Positions 26,372 through 35,814 are shown, numbered from the stretch's first letter. The stretch is 64,000 nt of DNA from Eubacteriaceae bacterium (GCA_910575665.1 CAJTFB010000019.1:1-64000); one strand, 5' to 3'. Notes: a model not told the origin generated them from the sequence alone. Program-made: numbers and translations.

Positions 26372-27089
26372 TTTCAACAACCTCCATAAAAATATCTTCA
26401 AGGCTATGCTGACCTTTTATTTCCTCCATTGTTCCACTCGCAATCAGTTTTCCGTTGTTGATAATCGAAACAGTATCACATAATTTTTCAGCAACTTCCA
26501 GCACATGAGTAGAGAAGAAGATTGCACATCCCTTTTGGCAGGCTTCTTTCATTAAGTTTTTTAAATGAAAGGACGCTTCTGGGTCAAGACCGACAAAAGG
26601 TTCGTCAAATACAAATAATCTTGGACTATGAATAAACGCACCAATCAAAGCCAGTTTTTGTTTCATACCATGGGAATATGAACTGATTAAATCCCCCAAA
26701 CTATCCACTATTTTAAAAAGTTCTGCATACCTACGTATTTTAGAAGTCCGTTCATTTTCTGGGACGAGAAACATATCACAGATATAATTCAAATATTGAA
26801 TACCCGTGATATATTCATACAAATCGGGATTGTCTGGTATATATGCTGTAAGTGATTTGCACAAAACAGATTCTTTTTTAACGGAATGACCATCAATAAG
26901 AATTTCTCCCTGTTCAAAATCCATAACACCAACAACCGCACGAATTGTTGTGGTTTTTCCTGCACCGTTATGACCGATAAAGGCATGAATTTCTCCACTT
27001 TTGACAGCAAGGTTTAGATCATCAACGGCTTTTTTACTACTAGAATAAATTTTAGAATAATGTTTGAGTTCAAGAATGTTTTTCTCCAT
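26355..27089 (-). CDS. ABC transporter ATPase (CcmA/BcrA type)
   Basis: 244 residues with Walker A GHNGAGKTT, signature YSHGMKQKLALIGA and Walker B LFVFDEPFVGLDP, followed by the switch His in FFSTHVLE. It partners with the overlapping permease. The start is preceded by GAGGAGGGG and by a good promoter whose -10 is covered by a palindrome shared with the regulator gene. Confidence 0.9.
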   Translation of the reverse strand: MEKNILELKHYSKIYSSSKKAVDDLNLAVKSGEIHAFIGHNGAGKTTTIRAVVGVMDFEQGEILIDGHSVKKESVLCKSLTAYIPDNPDLYEYITGIQYLNYICDMFLVPENERTSKIRRYAELFKIVDSLGDLISSYSHGMKQKLALIGAFIHSPRLFVFDEPFVGLDPEASFHLKNLMKEACQKGCAIFFSTHVLEVAEKLCDTVSIINNGKLIASGTMEEIKGQHSLEDIFMEVVENGKEI

Positions 27090-27107
27090 AGGAAACCCCT
27101 CCTCTTT

Positions 27108-27153
27108 TTATTATCGTTATGATAATAATATCATTTAGATAATAAAAAGTCAA
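27108..27153 (-). promoter_or_regulatory. Promoter and operator of the ABC-2 operon
   Basis: On the minus strand TTGACT (27148-27153), 17-base spacer, TATTAT (27125-27130). Palindrome ATGATAATAATATCAT (27119-27134) covers the -10, and an overlapping inverted repeat TTATTATC-gttat-GATAATAA spans 27108-27128. A nearly identical palindrome covers the -10 of the regulator gene. Confidence 0.75.
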
Positions 27154-27192
27154 GAAATTCCCGTCTACCATTTTTTGATAGACGGGAAAAGG

Positions 27193-27729
27193 TTAATCTG
27201 TATTTGGTGGAGAAATAATTAAGCCAATAGAACGTAATTTTCTGTCGTTTCTCGGAGTATTGTTTCTGTAATTTTCTGTGATTTTAAGATAGCTTTTCAT
27301 AAAATCTTCCAATTCATCATCAGATAAATAAAGTGGTGCTAGAGAGAAACCCGATTTATCATTTACTATATCTATATTATCTCTGTTACAATATTCTTGA
27401 AACAGTTCTGCAAATCCCAACATGTACTGCATGAATGCCTGCATATATGCTTCACCAGAATTGTTATCTAATATGCTGCTCATTTCTGCTTTTAGGTCGA
27501 TTGCTAGAGCATATGTTTTTTCGACTGCACCACGCACCTGTGCTTGATTGACTATCTTTAATATACCATCCATAGTCATCTTTTTTAAATATCTGTAAAG
27601 TGTTGCGGGGGGAATATCAGAACATGTTTCAGACAAGTGTTTTGCTGTAGTCTGCTCACAATTTAAAATTTCTAACAGTAATTTACATTTTGCTGGGTGT
27701 TTCACTATTTCCATGATATGTTTATTCAT
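27193..27729 (-). CDS. Winged-helix transcriptional regulator of the ABC-2 operon
   Basis: 178 residues. The N-terminal half is a winged-helix domain (CKLLLEILNCEQTTAKHLSE, then IPPATLYRYLKKMTMDGILK and VEKTYAL) of the ArsR/PadR type; the C-terminal half is helical and may form the dimer or ligand site. It is transcribed in the same direction as, and just upstream of, the ABC-2 genes, but each has its own promoter. Both promoters carry the palindrome, so repression of both by this protein is likely. Strongly AT-rich like the transporter genes. Confidence 0.8.
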   Translation of the reverse strand: MNKHIMEIVKHPAKCKLLLEILNCEQTTAKHLSETCSDIPPATLYRYLKKMTMDGILKIVNQAQVRGAVEKTYALAIDLKAEMSSILDNNSGEAYMQAFMQYMLGFAELFQEYCNRDNIDIVNDKSGFSLAPLYLSDDELEDFMKSYLKITENYRNNTPRNDRKLRSIGLIISPPNTD

Positions 27730-27756
27730 AATCGGTCCTCCTAAATTCAGCCCGTT

Positions 27757-27791
27757 ATGATAATATTATCATCTTAATAGTAAAAATTCAA
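27757..27791 (-). promoter_or_regulatory. Promoter and operator of the winged-helix regulator
   Basis: Minus-strand TTGAAT (27786-27791), 17-base spacer, TAATAT (27763-27768). Perfect 16-base palindrome ATGATAATATTATCAT (27757-27772) overlaps the -10, matching the one before the ABC-2 operon. Confidence 0.75.
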
Positions 27792-27841
27792 GTTTGCTCT
27801 CTGTTTTGTTTGAAACTGTTTTACCGATAGAGAAAATAGAT

Positions 27842-27887
27842 AAAAAGAATGGGTGGCTATTTTTTATGGCAGCCACCCATTCTTTTT
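27842..27887. terminator. Bidirectional terminator after the chemoreceptor gene
   Basis: Perfect 17-base stem (27842-27858 with 27871-27887), A-run on one side and T-run on the other. It closes the minus-strand chemoreceptor transcript and isolates the ABC-2 module. Confidence 0.85.
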
Positions 27888-27939
27888 TACATGTTGTATA
27901 GAAGTAAGATTCATGCTAATAAATATACAATTAATGGTT

Positions 27940-29988
27940 TTACGAAAACTTATTGATGATGTCATGAATGAACAGAGCATTTTTCTCGTTGTTTTTAACC
28001 ACACTGGACAATACTTCTGTTGCGGAGGTGGTTCGATAGATCTTCTCGATAATATCATCGACTCCGATGGCATTTTCGCCAGAAGCGCTCTGTACGGTCT
28101 CGATTTGATCTTTGATATTAGTCACAGCCTCAACAAACATGGTAGAGACTTCATTAATTTCTTCTATGATTGTCTTGATCGTTGTGATTGAGGAATTGTA
28201 TTCATTTGCGATATCCACAAATTCCCGGAACTGTTCTGCTACATCGGATTTGAGAAATGTTATCATATTATTGAAGCAGCTCTGTACATGTTCTATATTG
28301 GAAGTGGTATCACCGCAGATCGATTGGATCTGAGTGGCAGTTTCGGAAGAACTGTTTGCCAGTTTGCCGATCTCACTTGCCACAACAGCAAAGCCTTTTC
28401 CTGCTTCTCCGGCTCTTGCCGCTTCGATGGAAGCATTGAGGGACAGGAGATTGGTCTGGCTTGTGATATCGAGGATCTGGGTTGCCATATCATTGATGCG
28501 CATAAGAGACTGCAATTTGACCATGGCTTCTTCAATGCTTTTCTGGTTTTCCTCGATACCGGACTCTGTGGACTGCAGTGAATTGTTCGCGTTATGCTTC
28601 ATTTCACTGACAACTTTCATCAGGTTCTCGCTTTTCTGACTTCCCATCAATACTTTTTCTTCAATCTGCTGAACCATATCAGCGATTCGGGAGATTTCAT
28701 TTCCTACACGATTTATGGCTTCGTTGGTGGTATCTGTCGTTGCGAGAAGTTCTTCTGTCGTCGCTGAATTATCTTCAGAACATTCCAAAAGAACGTGGGA
28801 AGATTCTGTCATCTTTTTGGCCGAATCCGATAGGAAGTCGGAACACTGGGTCAGCGTTGCCACAATTTTACTGAAGGTAAAGAATAAAGAATCCATCGCA
28901 GAAGCGATCTGGCCGATCTCGCTCTTTCGATCGGTGTATTTTTTTAGTTTTGGATCTGGAGTGAGGTGAAGACTTTTTAATTCGATAATGGAATTTTCGA
29001 TCACCTTCAATGGCTTAATGCTGAAGCGGATCATAAACCAGGAAAGCAGTGCAATCAGGATAAAAGCTGCGATACAGATCACTCCAAGTGTTCTCATGCT
29101 TTTGTTTGCCTGTGCGTAGATCTCTGCCTGACTGTCACTCAATGCCACGGCCCAGCCACGATCCGGTAAGGCACGATAGGCAGCGATGGAATCGGATTTG
29201 TCTGAGGCAACATATTCGAGAGTCCCGCTTGTCTTTTTAGCATCCTTATGTATCACATCAATAACAGAGAGAAGCATTTTGTCTTCGATGGGCTGTGCCA
29301 TGAGAGATTCATCCTCATTAAAGATATGAACACCGGTCTCTGTGTTAATCATATAGTATTTTGCGTTCTTTAATCCCTCTACTGTCAGAGAATCAAGCAT
29401 CTCTTTCAGACCGGCAGCGAAAGGACCTCCCCCAACATAACCAAGAATGGTCTTACCATCTTCATCAAAAACTGGACAATACATGGATAAAATTAGTTTT
29501 TTTGATGCGGGGGATACGATGATTCCTGTGTTGTAAAGACCATTTGCCTTTGTCATGGCATCTTGTAACGCCTTCAGACCATCTCCTTCTCTGGTTGTGA
29601 TCCCTACAACTTCTGGGTTAGAATGGGCGATCACATGGGTATCCCACTCACCGATATAGATTCCCTCCCAGTTATCCAGACCTTCAAAATAATTCAGGGT
29701 AAAATCCTGAGCGGTCTTTTGCAAATTCTTATCGGATGGATTTTTCAGGAAAGCCGCTACCACTGGTGCCTTACTGTAGGCGATCAACATATTTTCTGAG
29801 TCGGTTACATACTGTTCAATAATTTTTGTCTTCGCTTCCAGAGAGGTATTCATATTGTCAATGGAAGTTGTCTTCATAGCTGTTGTCATACTGTTATTCG
29901 CAAAAAGAAACAGCAGTAAAATACAGATTGCGGATACAATAGCAATGGCGGCAGTTATGACGGTACTTAATTTTCGGTTTTTGATCAT
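27940..29988 (-). CDS. Methyl-accepting chemotaxis protein
   Basis: 682 residues. First membrane span at about residues 10-32, an extracellular double-Cache-like sensor (to about 295), second span (about 300-322), HAMP-like region and a long cytoplasmic signalling domain. The tip motif is intact: [20 protein letters not shown]. Cache sensors of this kind commonly bind amino acids or small carboxylates; the ligand here is unknown. It has AAAGGAG before the ATG and its own promoter. No flagellar or che genes are in the window. Confidence 0.92.
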   Translation of the reverse strand: MIKNRKLSTVITAAIAIVSAICILLLFLFANNSMTTAMKTTSIDNMNTSLEAKTKIIEQYVTDSENMLIAYSKAPVVAAFLKNPSDKNLQKTAQDFTLNYFEGLDNWEGIYIGEWDTHVIAHSNPEVVGITTREGDGLKALQDAMTKANGLYNTGIIVSPASKKLILSMYCPVFDEDGKTILGYVGGGPFAAGLKEMLDSLTVEGLKNAKYYMINTETGVHIFNEDESLMAQPIEDKMLLSVIDVIHKDAKKTSGTLEYVASDKSDSIAAYRALPDRGWAVALSDSQAEIYAQANKSMRTLGVICIAAFILIALLSWFMIRFSIKPLKVIENSIIELKSLHLTPDPKLKKYTDRKSEIGQIASAMDSLFFTFSKIVATLTQCSDFLSDSAKKMTESSHVLLECSEDNSATTEELLATTDTTNEAINRVGNEISRIADMVQQIEEKVLMGSQKSENLMKVVSEMKHNANNSLQSTESGIEENQKSIEEAMVKLQSLMRINDMATQILDITSQTNLLSLNASIEAARAGEAGKGFAVVASEIGKLANSSSETATQIQSICGDTTSNIEHVQSCFNNMITFLKSDVAEQFREFVDIANEYNSSITTIKTIIEEINEVSTMFVEAVTNIKDQIETVQSASGENAIGVDDIIEKIYRTTSATEVLSSVVKNNEKNALFIHDIINKFS

Positions 29989-30036
29989 TTTTATCCGTCT
30001 CCTTTATTAGAATATAGGTGAATCATAGTAATTATT

Positions 30037-30065
30037 ATTATAATAGATAAACTTGTCTGGCACAA
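30037..30065 (-). promoter_or_regulatory. Promoter of the chemoreceptor gene
   Basis: Minus-strand TTGTGC (30060-30065), 17-base spacer, TATAAT (30037-30042), about 50 bases before the start codon. Confidence 0.6.
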
Positions 30066-30118
30066 TGATTTACAACGAGAGAAAGTTGACATATTTAGCA
30101 TATATTTTACATATTTGG

Positions 30119-30149
30119 AATTGGTTGTGTTTCAAATTGGTTGTGTTTC
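30119..30149 (+). repeat. Tandem 15-base direct repeat upstream of the CdaR-like gene
   Basis: AATTGGTTGTGTTTC occurs at 30119-30133 and again at 30135-30149, one base apart (16-base period). The second copy ends 11 bases before the -35 of the next promoter, a position suited to an activator or repressor site, perhaps for the CdaR-like protein itself. Confidence 0.6.
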
Positions 30150-30160
30150 TATAAAGTTGC

Positions 30161-30189
30161 TTTACTTTTTAGTAAAAAAATGATACAAT
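30161..30189 (+). promoter_or_regulatory. Promoter of the CdaR-like/ftsEX operon
   Basis: TTTACT at 30161-30166, 17-base A-rich spacer, TACAAT at 30184-30189. Confidence 0.6.
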
Positions 30190-30234
30190 AATTCATAATG
30201 CGACAAGAGTAGACTTGCATTCGGAGGTGTGGTT

Positions 30235-31323
30235 ATGATATCAAATCAGATACTGCAGAATACTGTAGATGGTATTAAGGGGATTACGAAAAATGAACTG
30301 TGTGTGATGGATACAGAGGGAAACGTATTGGCTTCGACATCGGATGAACTATCTCGTTTTGTGGAGGAAGGAAAGAATTTTGTCCAATCGCCTGCAGACA
30401 GCCAGGCAATGAATGGATTTCAGTTTTTTAAGATCTATGATGAGACCCAGCTGGAGTATGTTGTGGTCATACAGGGGGATTCAGAGGAGGTCTACACCAT
30501 AGGAAAGATCTTGGTGTTCCAGATCCAGAGTCTATTGGTAGCCTATAAGGAAAGATATGACAAGGATAATTTTATAAAGAATCTTCTTCTTGATAATTTG
30601 CTCATGGTGGATATCTTTAACCGTGCCAAAAAACTTCATATAGAAATGAATGCAAGAAGAGTTGCTTTTATCATCGAGACCAATAAGGAAAAGGACAGTG
30701 GTGCGCTGGAGACGGTGCGGAGTATGTTTGCTTCCCATACGAAAGATTTTATCACTGCTGTAGATGAGAAGAATATCATTCTCGTAAAAGAGATTGGTCA
30801 AAAGGAAAAGCTCGAAGATCTGGAGAAAACGGCAGAGGTGATCGTGGATATGCTGAATACGGAGGCGATGTCCAGGGTTCATGTGGCGTTTGGTACGATT
30901 GTCAAAGATCTGAAAGAGGTTTCTAGGTCCTATAAAGAGGCAAAGATGGCTCTGGATGTAGGCAAGATTTTTTACAGCGATAAAAAGGTTATTGCCTACA
31001 GCAATCTCGGCATTGGACGTTTGATCTATCAGCTTCCCATGCCTCTGTGTAAAATGTTTATCAAAGAAATTTTTTCCGATAAGACGCCAGATCAGTTTGA
31101 TGAGGAGACGCTGAGCACGATTAACAAATTTTTTGAGAACAACCTGAATGTCTCGGAGACGTCAAGACAGCTCTATATACACCGGAATACGCTAGTATAC
31201 CGGCTGGATAAGCTCCAGAAGAGCACTGGACTTGACCTTCGGGTTTTTGACGATGCGATCACCTTTAAGATTGCCCTTATGGTTGTAAAATATATGAATT
31301 ATCTGGAAACCATGGATTATTAA
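30235..31323 (+). CDS. CdaR/PucR-family transcriptional regulator
   Basis: 362 residues with a sensor-like N-terminal domain (NELCVMDTEGNVLASTSDEL, resembling diacid-sensing domains), a middle GGDEF-like CdaR domain (VHVAFGTIVKDLKEVSRSYK and EAKMAL) and a C-terminal PucR helix-turn-helix (NVSETSRQLYIHRNTLVYRL). GGAGG at 30223-30227 supports the ATG at 30235 rather than the GTG at 30229. It is followed after 15 bases by ftsE, so it is probably co-transcribed with the division genes and may regulate this operon or respond to a cell-wall or carbon signal; the signal is unknown. Confidence 0.85.
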   Translation: MISNQILQNTVDGIKGITKNELCVMDTEGNVLASTSDELSRFVEEGKNFVQSPADSQAMNGFQFFKIYDETQLEYVVVIQGDSEEVYTIGKILVFQIQSLLVAYKERYDKDNFIKNLLLDNLLMVDIFNRAKKLHIEMNARRVAFIIETNKEKDSGALETVRSMFASHTKDFITAVDEKNIILVKEIGQKEKLEDLEKTAEVIVDMLNTEAMSRVHVAFGTIVKDLKEVSRSYKEAKMALDVGKIFYSDKKVIAYSNLGIGRLIYQLPMPLCKMFIKEIFSDKTPDQFDEETLSTINKFFENNLNVSETSRQLYIHRNTLVYRLDKLQKSTGLDLRVFDDAITFKIALMVVKYMNYLETMDY

Positions 31324-31338
31324 TCGGGGAGGGTTAGG

Positions 31339-32052
31339 ATGGATACGAATAAACCGTTGCCGATCATTGCGCTGGATGCCGTGAGCAAACAGTATCAGAC
31401 CGGAGTCGATGCGTTGAAAGACGTTTCAATTCGCATCGAACAGGGGGAGTTTGTTTTTGTGGTGGGAAAGAGTGGTTCTGGCAAATCCACATTTATTAAA
31501 CTGCTTTTAAAAGAACTGGACCCTACATCTGGGAAATTGTATATTGCGGGACGGCTCGTAAATAAACTGAGACGCAAGCAGGTGCCTTTGTACCGCAGAA
31601 ACATTGGTGTGGTATTTCAGGATTTCCGTCTTTTAAAGGATCGTACCGTCTTTGAAAATGTGGCGTTTGCCCAGAGGATCATTGGGAGAAATAAACGGGA
31701 GATCATCCGGAATGTATCCACTATGCTTACCATTGTCGGACTGACAGAGAAAGCCGATGCCTATCCTCATGAGCTCTCCGGAGGGGAGCAGCAGCGGGTG
31801 GCGATCGCCAGAGCGCTGGTAAACCAGCCCACCATACTTCTTGCCGACGAACCTACAGGAAATCTGGATCCACAGAATGCTTGGGAGATCATGATGCTTT
31901 TACAGGAAGTAAATAAAATGGGCACTACAGTTGTAGTCGTGACGCATAACAATGATATTGTGGATATCATGCAGAAACGGGTAGTGACACTAGAGGAAGG
32001 ACATGTGATCCGGGACGATAAAAAAGGTGGATATGAATATGAGAGGGATTAG
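31339..32052 (+). CDS. ftsE: Cell division ATP-binding protein FtsE
   Basis: 237 residues with GKSGSGKST (Walker A), LSGGEQQRVAIARAL (signature) and ILLADEPTGNLDP (Walker B). With FtsX it forms the membrane complex that switches on wall hydrolases outside the cell. GGGGAGGG lies before the ATG. The end overlaps ftsX by 14 bases. Confidence 0.95.
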   Translation: MDTNKPLPIIALDAVSKQYQTGVDALKDVSIRIEQGEFVFVVGKSGSGKSTFIKLLLKELDPTSGKLYIAGRLVNKLRRKQVPLYRRNIGVVFQDFRLLKDRTVFENVAFAQRIIGRNKREIIRNVSTMLTIVGLTEKADAYPHELSGGEQQRVAIARALVNQPTILLADEPTGNLDPQNAWEIMMLLQEVNKMGTTVVVVTHNNDIVDIMQKRVVTLEEGHVIRDDKKGGYEYERD

Positions 32053-32950
32053 TGTATTTTTTTACAGCGTAAAACAGGGATTGAAGAGCATGAGGAAGAA
32101 CCGTATGTTTACGCTGGCATCCATTGGCACGATGGCGGCCTGCCTGTTTTTATTCGGGATGTTTTATTTTATAGTCAGCAATTTTAATCATATGGTCAAA
32201 GAGGTGGAGACCTCCGTGGGTGTGACGGTTTTTTTTGAAGAGGGGATTTCCCAAGAGCAGATTGATTCCATTGGGGAGGCGATCAAGGTTCGGGAGGAGG
32301 TGGATCATATGGACTTTATCTCTGCTGAAAAAGCCTGGGATCAGTTTGTGAAAGATAATTTTAAAGACAATCCGGAGCTGGTGAAAAGTTTTGGAACCGA
32401 TAATCCACTAAAGGATTCCGCTTCCTGGCAGGTATTTATCAAAGATATTTCCGCCCAGGAGGAGGTGGCAGCTTATATTGAGACCATTGAAGGTGTCAGG
32501 CTGGTAAAGCGCTCTGACGATACGGCAAAGGGGCTAGAAAATGCCAATAAGCTTATTAGCTACATTTCAATTGCCATTATTTTGATCCTTTTGGCCGTGT
32601 CTATTTTTCTGATCAATTCTACGATTTCTACCGGGATCACTGTGCGGCGTGCAGAAATTGGCATTATGCGCCTTATGGGGGCTTCGGATTTTTTTATCCG
32701 TGCTCCGTTTATCGTGGAAGGAGTGGTGATTGGGATCATCGGCGCTAGTATCCCACTGGTGATATTGATTGTCAGCTATGATTCTATTATCAATTATATC
32801 AATAATAAATTTCATCTCATCTCTAACTGGCTGACCTTTTTGGAGGCGGCGCAGATCTTTAGCTTACTGATTCCGATTTGTCTGCTGATTGGCATAGGGG
32901 TGGGATTTTTGGGAAGTTTTTTTACCGTTCGGAAGCATTTGAATATTTGA
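32039..32950 (+). CDS. ftsX: Cell division protein FtsX
   Basis: 304 residues with one N-terminal span (about 22-45), an extracellular domain (about 50-165) and three C-terminal spans, the standard FtsX layout with VRRAEIGIMRLMGAS between spans. ATG 32039 is preferred over ATG 32033 and an upstream GTG because GGTGG lies 8 bases before it. It is followed by a coiled-coil LytM protein, the expected target of FtsEX signalling. Confidence 0.94.
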   Translation: MRGISVFFYSVKQGLKSMRKNRMFTLASIGTMAACLFLFGMFYFIVSNFNHMVKEVETSVGVTVFFEEGISQEQIDSIGEAIKVREEVDHMDFISAEKAWDQFVKDNFKDNPELVKSFGTDNPLKDSASWQVFIKDISAQEEVAAYIETIEGVRLVKRSDDTAKGLENANKLISYISIAIILILLAVSIFLINSTISTGITVRRAEIGIMRLMGASDFFIRAPFIVEGVVIGIIGASIPLVILIVSYDSIINYINNKFHLISNWLTFLEAAQIFSLLIPICLLIGIGVGFLGSFFTVRKHLNI

Positions 32951-32963
32951 GAGGGGTATAAAG

Positions 32964-34232
32964 TTGAGCAGAAGAAAAATATTGTCGTTGATACTTATAG
33001 TAGGCATCGTGTTTGGTCTGTGTTTGTCATACAGGGAACCTGGTGTTATGGCGGAGACCACGGATTTTGACGCCCAGATCAAAAAAGCAGAAAAGGCGAA
33101 AAGGGAAGCTCAGGAACGAGTTGATGAGCTGAAAAAAGATATCGACTCGCTGGAAAAGGATAAGGGGGATATTCTCAATTATGTAACAAAAGTGGATGAA
33201 AAGATTGAAAAAATCTCAAAGACGATGAAAAAACTGGATGGTCAGATCGAGGATGCCAGAAAAGAGCTGGTTAGATTGGAAGAACAGCTTGAGATTGCAG
33301 AAAATCTTGAAAAACAACAGTATGAAACGATGAAAAAGAGAATAAAATATATGTATGAGAGTGGCGGAGACGATTATGTGGCGATGATCTTTAGTGCTGA
33401 AAGTCTTGGGGATTTTTTGAACCGCTCAGAATATATAGAAAAAATATCAGAATATGATAAAGATCTTTTTAGTAAATTTGTGGAGACAAAGAACAGTACG
33501 GAGATCCGCCGTGGCGTGATGGAATCTAAAGTGGAAGAGATAGCAGAACTAAAGGATCAAGCGGCGACGGAAAAAGATGCCCTTAAGAGTTTGAGATCGA
33601 GTAAAAAAACGGAGATAGAAAAATTGAATTCTGCCATTACTGCCACAGATTCTAAGGCAAAGACCTTTCGTGAAAAGGTGGCGAAGGCAGAACAAGAGGT
33701 GGAAAACCTTTTACTTGAGAAGCAAAAGGAGATTGAAAAACGAGAGGCGGCACGAAAGGCAGCAGAGGCAAAGAACAACAGAAACGGAACAGACGGGGAT
33801 GCTGCCGACCCGGCGGCAGATACCTATGCGGCAAATCATGGCGGGCTCCGCTGGCCGCTGCGTGTACCAGGGCGTATCTCCTCGGAATTTGGTAGCAGGA
33901 CCAGCCCGACGAAAGGCGCCAGCACCAAACATCAGGGAATCGATATCGCTGTTTCTGCCGGTACGCCGATTGTGGCAGCAGGTGATGGTACAGTGGTTAC
34001 CGCTGCGTATAGTGCCAGCGCCGGTAATTATATCATGTTGTATCATGGAAACAGCTTGTATACTGTGTATATGCATGCTTCTAAGCTGGCTGTGAGTGAA
34101 GGGGCTCAGGTGAAACAGGGTGATGTGATCGCTTATGTGGGATCTACAGGAATCTCCACTGGAGCACATCTTCACTTTGGAGTGTCTGTCAATGGAGCTT
34201 ACGTCAACCCTCGCAACTACGTGAGCCAATAG
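32964..34232 (+). CDS. EnvC-like coiled-coil protein with M23 (LytM) peptidase domain
   Basis: 422 residues: signal peptide (to about residue 30), long coiled coil (about 35-270, Lys/Glu heptads), a short linker and an M23 domain. The zinc motifs HQGID and HLHFG are kept, so it may cut peptidoglycan itself rather than only activate others as EnvC does. The start is TTG at 32964 after GAGAGGGG. Position right after ftsX suggests it is the hydrolase controlled by FtsEX. Confidence 0.9.
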   Translation: MSRRKILSLILIVGIVFGLCLSYREPGVMAETTDFDAQIKKAEKAKREAQERVDELKKDIDSLEKDKGDILNYVTKVDEKIEKISKTMKKLDGQIEDARKELVRLEEQLEIAENLEKQQYETMKKRIKYMYESGGDDYVAMIFSAESLGDFLNRSEYIEKISEYDKDLFSKFVETKNSTEIRRGVMESKVEEIAELKDQAATEKDALKSLRSSKKTEIEKLNSAITATDSKAKTFREKVAKAEQEVENLLLEKQKEIEKREAARKAAEAKNNRNGTDGDAADPAADTYAANHGGLRWPLRVPGRISSEFGSRTSPTKGASTKHQGIDIAVSAGTPIVAAGDGTVVTAAYSASAGNYIMLYHGNSLYTVYMHASKLAVSEGAQVKQGDVIAYVGSTGISTGAHLHFGVSVNGAYVNPRNYVSQ

Positions 34233-34448
34233 CGAGCCAGGCACTCCAGGCGCAGCCCGCTCATATGTCCGGGGTGCGAAGCACCCAGAGATACAAGATA
34301 GCTCAAAGGCAAGCTTGCTTGCCGATTTGGGCTATCTTGTATCTCTGATACGAAGTACTGGATATGTGAGCGGGCTGTGTCCAGAAGTATCTGGCGAGCA
34401 TCCTTCATGAGCACGAAGTGCGAATGAGCCCCCTTTTATCTAAAGGGG
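34232..34448 (+). ncRNA. Highly structured intergenic element (cloverleaf-like), candidate RNA
   Basis: A 17-bp outer stem (34254-34270 with 34360-34376, two G-U wobbles that pair only in the + strand RNA) encloses three hairpins: GGGTGC-GAA-GCACCC (34272-34286), a 16-bp perfect stem (34287-34302 with 34331-34346) carrying an inner stem GGCAAG/CTTGCC, and TAC-GAA-GTA (34349-34357). GCCAG/CTGGC (34236-34240, 34391-34395) may extend the base. Two more hairpins follow: GCAC-GAA-GTGC flanked by GA/GA (34411-34421) and CCCCTTT/AAAGGGG (34430-34448). It lies between the EnvC-like and CtpA-like genes. No known RNA family was recognised. Confidence 0.6.
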
Positions 34449-34494
34449 AGTGAGCCTATGAGAATGCATTCCGGGAAGGTAAGGAGGTCATTAT

Positions 34495-35700
34495 TTGAAA
34501 ATAAATAAAAAAAGTTTCATCTTTGGTACTGTTTTTGGTGTCGCGGTGGCTCTAATTCTGGTTTCTGTGGCAAGAGTCTTTGGAATACATCTGTTTATTC
34601 CGGGTTCTGCTGCCCAGCAGATGTATGATAAAGCCAAAGTAGTAGAAAAATGTATAGATAGTTTCTATCAGGGAGATATAGATGATGAAAAATTGATTGA
34701 TGGTGGAGTGAAAGGAATGGTAGAGGCGCTGGGAGATAAATATTCTCAGTATTATACAAAACTAGAGTACATGGAGCTTATGAGCGGCATCAATGGATCC
34801 TACGTGGGAATCGGAGTGACACTCAGAATTCAGGAAGAGGATCAGGAACTGGTGGTTCAGCAAGTGATGGAAGGCGGTCCGGCTGAGGCGGCGGGAATTA
34901 AGGCTGAAGATCGCATTGTGAGTGTGGAAGGAACCAATGTGGTGGGGAAGAAACTGGATGAAGTTATTTCCATGATAAAAACGGAGGAAAATAAAGGGCG
35001 GACAATTTCCATAGGGGTTGAGAGAAAAGGAGCGGACGGACAGATCGAACAGTTAGAGAAGAAAGTGGTTTGTAAAGAAGTCAAAGTAGTTTCCGTCCAT
35101 TCAAAAAAATATGACGATGTGGGATATATCCAAATCTCAGAATTTGATAAGGAGACAGCTGGGCAATTTAAAGTTGCGTTGGAAAATGCCCGCAATGATT
35201 CCGTGAAGGGGCTGGTTATCGATGTCAGAGATAATGGTGGCGGTTCCCTGGAAACCACGATTCAAATGTTGGATGAACTGCTGCCAGAGGGGGAGCTTAT
35301 TTCAGAAAAGAGTAAAAAGGATGGCAATAAGGTTTATCGTTCGACCAATGAGACCTGTTATGACAAACCGATTGTTGTACTGATCAATGAACGTAGTGCC
35401 AGCGCATCCGAGGTTTTTGCCGGGACTCTGCAGGCGAGGGGAGCCGCTAAACTGGTGGGAACGAAAAGTTTTGGCAAGGGGATTGTCCAGACAGTGCTAT
35501 CCCTGGAGAGCACCTGTGGCGGTGGAATTAAGTTGACTACTGCAGAGTATTTTCTACCAGGAGGCAAAAGCATACACAAAAAAGGATTAGATCCAGACAT
35601 TAATATCGAATATAAAAAGCCTGAGGGAGATTACAATCCTGCGATGGATGAACCACTTCAGATGGCATTAAAACTGATTAGAAATCCTTCATCTGAGTAA
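34495..35700 (+). CDS. ctpA: S41-family carboxyl-terminal processing protease
   Basis: 401 residues with an N-terminal membrane anchor (about 8-27), a PDZ domain (GIGVTLRIQEEDQELVVQQV to about 200) and the protease core. The Ser nucleophile lies in NERSASASEVFAG and the Lys in GTKSFGKGIVQT. It acts outside the membrane. The start is TTG at 34495 behind AAGGAGG. The same gene follows ftsEX-EnvC in other Clostridia; it may degrade or trim the hydrolase machinery. Confidence 0.92.
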   Translation: MKINKKSFIFGTVFGVAVALILVSVARVFGIHLFIPGSAAQQMYDKAKVVEKCIDSFYQGDIDDEKLIDGGVKGMVEALGDKYSQYYTKLEYMELMSGINGSYVGIGVTLRIQEEDQELVVQQVMEGGPAEAAGIKAEDRIVSVEGTNVVGKKLDEVISMIKTEENKGRTISIGVERKGADGQIEQLEKKVVCKEVKVVSVHSKKYDDVGYIQISEFDKETAGQFKVALENARNDSVKGLVIDVRDNGGGSLETTIQMLDELLPEGELISEKSKKDGNKVYRSTNETCYDKPIVVLINERSASASEVFAGTLQARGAAKLVGTKSFGKGIVQTVLSLESTCGGGIKLTTAEYFLPGGKSIHKKGLDPDINIEYKKPEGDYNPAMDEPLQMALKLIRNPSSE

Positions 35701-35734
35701 TTTGGCGGCATCGCCTGGCTGGAATTGAGGGAAC

Positions 35735-35781
35735 ACAAGATAGCATTTCTGCTGGTATTGAAAGCAGGGATGCTATCTTGT
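35735..35781 (+). terminator. Hairpin after ctpA
   Basis: ACAAGATAGCA (35735-35745) pairs with TGCTATCTTGT (35771-35781), with the stem continuing through wobble pairs to a 9-base loop. Only a short T stretch follows, so it may be a weak terminator. The AAGATAGC core is also in the large stem at 34.3 kb. Confidence 0.5.
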
Positions 35782-35814
35782 TAAAGGCTGGAAAATGTGG
35801 AAGGAGTAAAAAGG

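Noticed and set aside
24791-27729. ABC-2 module considered as part of the sugar transporter with msmK
   Set aside because: Opposite strand, separated by a terminator, ABC-2 exporter type with its own ATPase, different composition.
30119-30149. Tandem repeat considered as CRISPR or VNTR
   Set aside because: Only two units with one base between; position by the promoter fits a regulatory site better.
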